From positions 475,035-483,953 of the forward strand of contig CP070828.1 in NCBI GenBank assembly GCA_020344715.1: a stretch of 8,919 nt of DNA. The letters are read 5' to 3'. Every line of letters begins with the position of its first letter. Positions within the stretch are counted from its first letter, which is position 1. The translations under genes and the position numbers were made by a program. Origin of the DNA: Candidatus Bathyarchaeota archaeon (GTDB lineage: Archaea; Thermoproteota; Bathyarchaeia; Bathyarchaeales; Bathyarchaeaceae). The notes under the pieces were generated by a model that made no database searches, was not told the origin of the DNA, and saw only the letters and a list, made by a program, of their open reading frames with translations. Shown piece by piece: positions 5,663 through 8,919 of this stretch.

Positions 5663-5758
5663 TCTAGGCCCGCGCATATGAAAATGGTTAAATGTCAAGA
5701 CGAGAAGACGTAACGAAACAAAATAGTCTGTGAAGCCAACAACTCGGAGAGCAAGAAA
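5663..5758 (+). other. Gap between secY and the DUF106 gene
   Basis: 96 bases with no credible gene. It is the widest gap inside the ribosomal cluster. A weak TATA-like GGTTAAATG near 5684 and the GGAGAGC ribosome binding site of the next gene (about 5745) are all I see. Confidence 0.5.
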
Positions 5759-6238
5759 GTGTTCCTTCCAACACTCCCAGAATGGCTGCGTATCATACCC
5801 AGCTCTACATTATTCATCTTACTGCTCTCCATGTCACTTTCGCTCCTCACGGCGTTGGCCAACAGATTGCTCACTAATAGAGAGCAGTTGAATTCTTGGA
5901 GGAAAGAAGTCGCTAAATGGACCGAAGACTCCAAAAAGGCCAGAAAAAGCGGCGATAAAAAACTTCTTGCAAAGGTGAAAAGAAAGGAAAAGCACATTCT
6001 GTCGCTTCAATCGAAGATGATGTGGCAATCGATGAAGGTTTCTCTACTCTTTATGATCCCCTTCTTTCTCATATGGCAGCTGTTGATCGGATTTTATGGT
6101 GATGCAACAGTCGCGAAAATTCCGTGGATTGACGGTGTATGGGAATTACCTTTGTTTTATTGGTATCTGCTCTGTTCCTTCGCATCAGGAACTCTGATTA
6201 TGAAAGCGTTGGGCGTAACGCCAGGAGCAACCGAGTGA
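5759..6238 (+). CDS. DUF106 / EMC3-TMCO1-like membrane protein (archaeal Ylp1-type insertase)
   Basis: 159 residues of the Oxa1 superfamily, the archaeal relatives of YidC, EMC3 and TMCO1 proposed to help insert membrane proteins. The layout matches: transmembrane helix at about 14-36, a long charged coiled-coil hairpin at about 40-85 (LTNREQLNSWRKEVAKWTED and KKLLAKVKRKEKHI) expected to touch the ribosome, a methionine-rich segment QSKMMWQSMK leading into helix 2 (about 93-113), and helix 3 (about 131-150). Start GTG at 5759 is supported by GGAGAGC ten bases upstream, nearly identical to the flavodoxin gene's start context. Its place after secY and one base before eL34 fits a job at the ribosome-translocon junction. 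The role is known from the family, not proved here. Confidence 0.88.
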   Translation: MFLPTLPEWLRIIPSSTLFILLLSMSLSLLTALANRLLTNREQLNSWRKEVAKWTEDSKKARKSGDKKLLAKVKRKEKHILSLQSKMMWQSMKVSLLFMIPFFLIWQLLIGFYGDATVAKIPWIDGVWELPLFYWYLLCSFASGTLIMKALGVTPGATE

Positions 6239-6239
6239 A

Positions 6240-6515
6240 ATGCCGCGGCCTTCCCAACGTACAAGAGCCAGGAAACGCTCTTCAAAGCGTTTGCCCGGTG
6301 GCGGTGCTGCATTTCATTACAAAAAAGAGAAGGTTGGGTCTTCTCGCTGTGCTAGGTGCGGTCGGGTTCTATCTGGGATTCCTAAGTCAGTCCAATCAAA
6401 GATGGGCAAGCTAACCGCCAGTCAGAAGAGAATACAACGCATATATGGTGGACAGCTCTGCCATCTTTGTCTTCAATACTCGCTCAAGCAGGCTGTCAGA
6501 GAGCGAATAAAATGA
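6240..6515 (+). CDS. rpl34e: Large-subunit ribosomal protein eL34
   Basis: 91 residues, normal for archaeal eL34. The N-terminus is very basic (PSQRTRARKRSSKRLPGG). Two Cys pairs, C37-x-x-C40 in SSRCARCGRVLSGIP and C74-x-x-C77 in GGQLCHLCL, form the zinc ribbon. The gene starts one base after the DUF106 stop, and its TGA stop overlaps the ATG of the kinase gene (ATGA), so translation is probably coupled across all three. Confidence 0.97.
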   Translation: MPRPSQRTRARKRSSKRLPGGGAAFHYKKEKVGSSRCARCGRVLSGIPKSVQSKMGKLTASQKRIQRIYGGQLCHLCLQYSLKQAVRERIK

Positions 6516-7120
6516 GCCGAGGAAAGAAAAAAGCGATTGTGATTTGTGTAGCTGGACTGACTGGGTGCGGAAAAAGCACCGTCGCAACACGGCTAGCAAA
6601 GAAATACGGCTTGAAACATTTGTCCGGTGGAACGACACTTAAACAGCTGGCCATAGAAGCGGGATACCAACCACATGAAATTGGATGGTGGGAAACACGT
6701 GAAGGTGCAAAATTCCTGAAGCACCGCTTCGAAGACCCAAAGTTTGACAGGCACGTGGATGAGCAGCTTCTAAAACAGGCAGAACGCGGAAACGTTATTC
6801 TAGACAGCTGGACCATGCCTTGGCTGCTTGGAAAAGGCTTTAAAATCTGGCTTGAGGCATCACCCAAAGTACGAGCTCGCCGCTTGGCAAGGCGTGATGG
6901 CATTAGCATAAAGGAAGCAATTGAGGCTATCAATGAGAAGGATGAAACGACACGTCGTATCTATCGCGACCTTTACGGCTTCAAGCTCGGAGAAGATTTT
7001 TCACCATTCAATCTCATTCTTGACGTGAACCTGCTGGATACTGAAGAAGTTTTCAAAACCCTATGTTTGGTGATCGATCGTTTAGTCCTAGAAAAACAAC
7101 CCCAAGCCCCAAGCAGATGA
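6512..7120 (+). CDS. cmk: Archaeal (d)CMP kinase
   Basis: 202 residues from ATG at 6512. It phosphorylates CMP/dCMP with ATP in pyrimidine nucleotide synthesis. The P-loop is GLTGCGKST (15-23). LDSWTMPWLLG (97-107) is the nucleotide-binding core region, RARRLARRDG (121-130) starts the lid, and KDETTRRIYRDLYGF with FNLILD (143-171) is the typical CMP-kinase C-terminal signature. The ORF is open further upstream, but the ATG overlapping the eL34 stop is the natural start because the P-loop follows closely. Archaeal Cmk is usually somewhat shorter; the extra length is partly a loop around GYQPHEIGWWETREG and a C-terminal tail. A related NMP kinase specificity cannot be excluded. Confidence 0.88.
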   Translation: MSRGKKKAIVICVAGLTGCGKSTVATRLAKKYGLKHLSGGTTLKQLAIEAGYQPHEIGWWETREGAKFLKHRFEDPKFDRHVDEQLLKQAERGNVILDSWTMPWLLGKGFKIWLEASPKVRARRLARRDGISIKEAIEAINEKDETTRRIYRDLYGFKLGEDFSPFNLILDVNLLDTEEVFKTLCLVIDRLVLEKQPQAPSR

Positions 7121-7122
7121 GG

Positions 7123-7130
7123 TTATAAGT
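7123..7130 (+). promoter_or_regulatory. Possible internal promoter before eL14
   Basis: TTATAAGT just after the cmk stop could act as a TATA box with a start near 7152, about 30 bases before the eL14 ATG. It may add transcription for eL14, whose gene is separated from cmk by 60 bases while the genes before it overlap or touch. Confidence 0.4.
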
Positions 7131-7180
7131 GTGTTTGGCAAATTTCTTATGTTTTAGAAGCAACCAACGAGGAATGTGAA

Positions 7181-7459
7181 ATGTCCGCAGTTGAAGTAGG
7201 AAGAATCTGTGTAAAAATCACTGGACGAGAAGCAGGGAAGAAGTGCATTGTCGTAGATGTTATTGACAAGAATTTCCTCCTAGTAACCGGACCGAAACAG
7301 GTAAACGGCGTCAAGCGCCGACGAGCTAACATAACTCATCTTGAACCGACACAGGAGAAAGTCAGCATAAAACGCGGAGAAACCGACGAGGAAATAATGA
7401 AAGCCTTAAAGAAAGAAACCACCGCCTTCCTGCGTGAAACGCTTAAGATCAAACTATAG
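7181..7459 (+). CDS. rpl14e: Large-subunit ribosomal protein eL14
   Basis: 92 residues, typical of archaeal eL14. The KOW-like N-terminal barrel reads [35 protein letters not shown], followed by [20 protein letters not shown]. The short helical end ([20 protein letters not shown]) is also characteristic. The ribosome binding site is GAGGAA near 7168. It is the last gene of the cluster. In many archaea the pseudouridine synthase gene cbf5 follows; here a T-rich stretch and an unrelated small gene follow. Confidence 0.96.
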   Translation: MSAVEVGRICVKITGREAGKKCIVVDVIDKNFLLVTGPKQVNGVKRRRANITHLEPTQEKVSIKRGETDEEIMKALKKETTAFLRETLKIKL

Positions 7460-7464
7460 GTTCT

Positions 7465-7495
7465 CTTCTCGCGTTCCTTTTTTCGTTCTATTTCC
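7465..7495 (+). terminator. T-rich terminator after eL14
   Basis: A pyrimidine-rich stretch with a run of six T at 7478-7483 and further T clusters, starting a few bases after the eL14 stop. This fits archaeal intrinsic termination at the end of the ribosomal cluster. Confidence 0.5.
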
Positions 7496-7532
7496 TAGTC
7501 AGCCTTGATGAGGTTGATCTGCTACATCGAAA

Positions 7533-7540
7533 TAATATAT
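7533..7540 (+). promoter_or_regulatory. TATA box for the 75-residue gene
   Basis: TAATATAT lies in an A/T-rich block. A start near 7562 would give a leader of about 16 nt before ATG at 7578. The separate promoter after the terminator suggests the next gene is not part of the ribosomal cluster. Confidence 0.5.
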
Positions 7541-7577
7541 GACATACATGCGTATCATATTCTAGGCTGGCCTTGAT

Positions 7578-7805
7578 ATGCCGGAAAGAATCAAGATGAA
7601 AATCGGGAGAACAGGTTACATACAACGTATAGGTGACAAAGACTACATTAAAACTCGAAGCCGCATAGAAAGTGTACCCATCCGCAAGCTGGCTAGAATG
7701 AACCGTCTAGGCGGACATACTTGGCGACTGGTCCAAGAGGGAAGGGATATTTTCCTTATGCTGGAGGCGTTGACATTGAAGGAGGAAAAGGAAGCCTTAG
7801 GATAG
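7578..7805 (+). CDS. Small basic protein, 75 residues, unrecognised
   Basis: I do not recognise this protein. MPERIKMKIGRTGYIQRIGD opens a Lys/Arg-rich N-terminal half that looks beta-stranded (KIGRTGYIQRIGDKDYIKTR), then IRKLARMNRLGG, then WRLVQEGRDIFLMLEAL and an acidic helix (LKEEKEALG). There is no membrane segment, Cys pair or signal peptide. It has its own TATA box, but no strong Shine-Dalgarno in the short leader. The basic character and the site next to ribosomal genes would fit an RNA-associated protein, which is speculation. The overlapping minus-strand frame is Ser-rich and looks like a shadow. Confidence 0.6.
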   Translation: MPERIKMKIGRTGYIQRIGDKDYIKTRSRIESVPIRKLARMNRLGGHTWRLVQEGRDIFLMLEALTLKEEKEALG

Positions 7806-7934
7806 ACTGAGAGTGCGCTCGCTGAGAATTTCACGACGTTCTCTATCATGGTTCAAGTGACCTGGCGTTGATGTGGACGCTTCTAGATTTAAACGATCAT
7901 GGAATCTTTCGGTCGGATTGACCAGCGATATAGA
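7806..7934. other. Gap with no recognised content
   Basis: 129 bases between the 75-residue gene and the end of the possible 53-residue ORF. A/T-rich GATTTAAAC (about 7889-7897) could be a TATA-like site in either direction, but no matching gene start was found. The minus strand holds a short readable stretch, LVYIAGQSDRKIP, one frame over from the 53-residue ORF's stop. Confidence 0.4.
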
Positions 7935-8096
7935 CTAGTCTCCAAGGGTCTTTCCCACCTTGAACTCTTCGGCATCATTGTAGAATACGCGTGCGCACAC
8001 GCATCGAATGCCAGAATAGCATGGAAAATGTTCTGAGAAGACAACGTGCTGACCTAGTATTCCAGGTGTTGGAGTGTCAAGGTTGTGAACCTGCAT
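7935..8096 (-). CDS. Possible small Cys-containing ORF, 53 residues
   Basis: From ATG at 8096 the minus strand encodes MQVHNLDTPTPGILGQHVVF, then SEHFPCYSGIRCVCARVFYN and DAEEFKVGKTLGD before TAG. Three Cys lie within nine residues (C26, C32, C34). It starts ten bases after the stop of the kinase gene, so it could be the next gene of that operon, but the ribosome binding site is weak (only GAG). Composition is protein-like. The frame next door continues with readable residues past the stop, so this may be a shortened or frameshifted remnant. I do not recognise it. Confidence 0.4.
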   Translation of the reverse strand: MQVHNLDTPTPGILGQHVVFSEHFPCYSGIRCVCARVFYNDAEEFKVGKTLGD

Positions 8097-8106
8097 TAAT
8101 GCTCTG

Positions 8107-8889
8107 CTAGTTTATTCGCCTTTCCAAGCCGCAAGCGACTAGGATATTTTCAAGGTTTTCTTTTGTCTGCTCTTGCTTGTAGATTCTTAGGGTGTGTATC
8201 AGTCTAGTCGTTTCGATCTCTCTCAGCTTCCTTCCAAGCGTTTTTGCCAGCTGGCTTCCAATGAAGAGATACTGGCATATGGACGTGACGTTAGAGGCTT
8301 TTCGGTTGCAGCTGGCCGTTTCGAAATCCACTATGTACGGTGTGTCGTCAGTTTCTACAATAATGTGTTTAGGTGCATTGCTTAGTTCTCCATGGTCCAA
8401 GCCTGCTTCATCTAGTTGCCAACATTGCTTCAGAATCTCACACAGGATTTTTTGGATTCCAGCTTTTGTTCCGCGCCCTTTCAGGGCTGTAATCCATTCC
8501 GGAAGTCGTGTTCCATCAATGAACTGCATGAGAAGAAAATTGTCGGTGACGTCAAACAGTTTCGGTCCAATACCTACATCATTAGCTCTCTTCAGCATTT
8601 CAGCCTCATGTTGCATTCCAATGCGATCAGCATCTATTCGTCGGATTTTTATGGCTCTCTTTCCCGTACTCGTGTGAACAACTACTACAATGCCGACATA
8701 GCCCTTGCCTAAAACGTGAAGGTCAAATGCTTTCTTGTCTCCAGCGAATTCCAGCGCTTTCACCCGAAGTCTTTCCAGCTCATGAAGGCGTTTTTCTGCT
8801 TCTTTCTGGTCGTATCGAGGATAACACAAAATCTCAGCATATTTTTGCTCAAGAAGCCGCTCTAATGGAATGATCTCTTTCCGGTGCAC
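8107..8889 (-). CDS. Atypical Ser/Thr protein kinase (archaeal COG2112-like)
   Basis: 260 residues with a eukaryotic-like kinase fold. A helical N-terminus rich in Glu/Arg/Lys (1-50) precedes the ATP loop LGKGYVG (60-66). The likely ATP-binding Lys is K81 in RAIKIRR, with a Glu partner at 95 or 97 in HEAEML. The catalytic loop reads DHGELSNAPKHIIV (165-178): the usual Asp is Glu (E168) and the Asn expected five residues later is absent. The metal-binding motif is DFE (188-190) instead of DFG. These departures are, as I recall, shared by an archaeal family annotated as predicted Ser/Thr kinase, so activity is possible but unproven. The start is GTG at 8889-8887, since an in-frame TAG lies at 8919-8917 with no ATG between. 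The ribosome binding site is weak. The substrate is unknown. Confidence 0.82.
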   Translation of the reverse strand: MHRKEIIPLERLLEQKYAEILCYPRYDQKEAEKRLHELERLRVKALEFAGDKKAFDLHVLGKGYVGIVVVVHTSTGKRAIKIRRIDADRIGMQHEAEMLKRANDVGIGPKLFDVTDNFLLMQFIDGTRLPEWITALKGRGTKAGIQKILCEILKQCWQLDEAGLDHGELSNAPKHIIVETDDTPYIVDFETASCNRKASNVTSICQYLFIGSQLAKTLGRKLREIETTRLIHTLRIYKQEQTKENLENILVACGLERRIN

Positions 8890-8919
8890 TAGTTTTCCCG
8901 CATGGATGTGGTTCAGCTA

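Noticed and set aside
6467..6511. Upstream extension of the CMP kinase (MSSILAQAGCQRANK...)
   Set aside because: It reads through the eL34 C-terminus in another frame. ATG at 6512 overlaps the eL34 stop in the common ATGA arrangement and sits just before the P-loop.
6496..6933. 145-codon minus-strand ORF opposite cmk
   Set aside because: Ser/Arg/Phe-rich composition typical of an antisense shadow; cmk on the other strand has all its motifs.
7506..7520. Second C-box-like TTGATGA after eL14
   Set aside because: No downstream D box or closing stem found.
7988..8001. GC-rich alternating near-palindrome (GCGTGCGCACACGC)
   Set aside because: It is explained by Arg, Cys, Val and Ala codons of the 53-residue ORF. 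No loop or T run follows, so no terminator or operator is supported.

Overview
The window is archaeal chromosomal DNA. The evidence is a cluster of archaeal/eukaryotic-type ribosomal protein genes (uL15, eL34, eL14) with SecY, a DUF106/EMC3-like protein and an archaeal-type CMP kinase. An archaeal-type arginyl-tRNA synthetase, TATA-box promoters, and tRNA genes with bulge-helix-bulge introns at non-canonical positions agree with this. Gene order and the multi-intron tRNAs suggest the TACK side of the archaea, perhaps a Bathyarchaeia-like lineage; that placement is inference.

Layout. (1) 1-2013, minus strand: a tRNA-Arg(CCG) gene with two introns, followed after 15 nt by argS. The argS Shine-Dalgarno directly abuts the encoded CCA end of the tRNA. 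The last residues of argS lie beyond the left edge. (2) 2014-2252: an intergenic region with back-to-back promoters for the two tRNA genes. (3) 2253-2364, plus: tRNA-Met(CAT) with an intron in the variable loop. (4) 2424-3562, minus: a three-gene cluster of a flavodoxin-like protein, a small SWIM zinc-finger protein and a 49-residue single-span membrane protein too short for most gene callers. (5) 3563-3701: a divergent promoter region. (6) 3702-7459, plus: uL15, secY, DUF106/Ylp1-like insertase, eL34, cmk and eL14, closely spaced and partly overlapping. (7) 7578-7805, plus: an unrecognised 75-residue basic protein with its own TATA box. (8) 7806-7934: nothing recognised. (9) 7935-8889, minus: an atypical protein kinase of the archaeal COG2112-like type, followed by a possible 53-residue Cys-containing ORF.

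How it fits together. The central plus-strand block is the translation/secretion module: ribosomal proteins, the SecY channel, and an Oxa1-superfamily insertase that probably works at the ribosome-translocon interface. CMP kinase commonly accompanies this block in archaea. The left block joins a tRNA to the enzyme that charges it. The flavodoxin/SWIM/membrane-peptide cluster and the two small right-hand ORFs are the least understood parts.

The most notable observations are the tRNA-Arg/argS unit, where tRNA 3' maturation would create an argS mRNA starting at its ribosome binding site, and the three tRNA introns, two of them at non-canonical positions with drawable bulge-helix-bulge structures. 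No mobile element, CRISPR array or phage-like region was seen.
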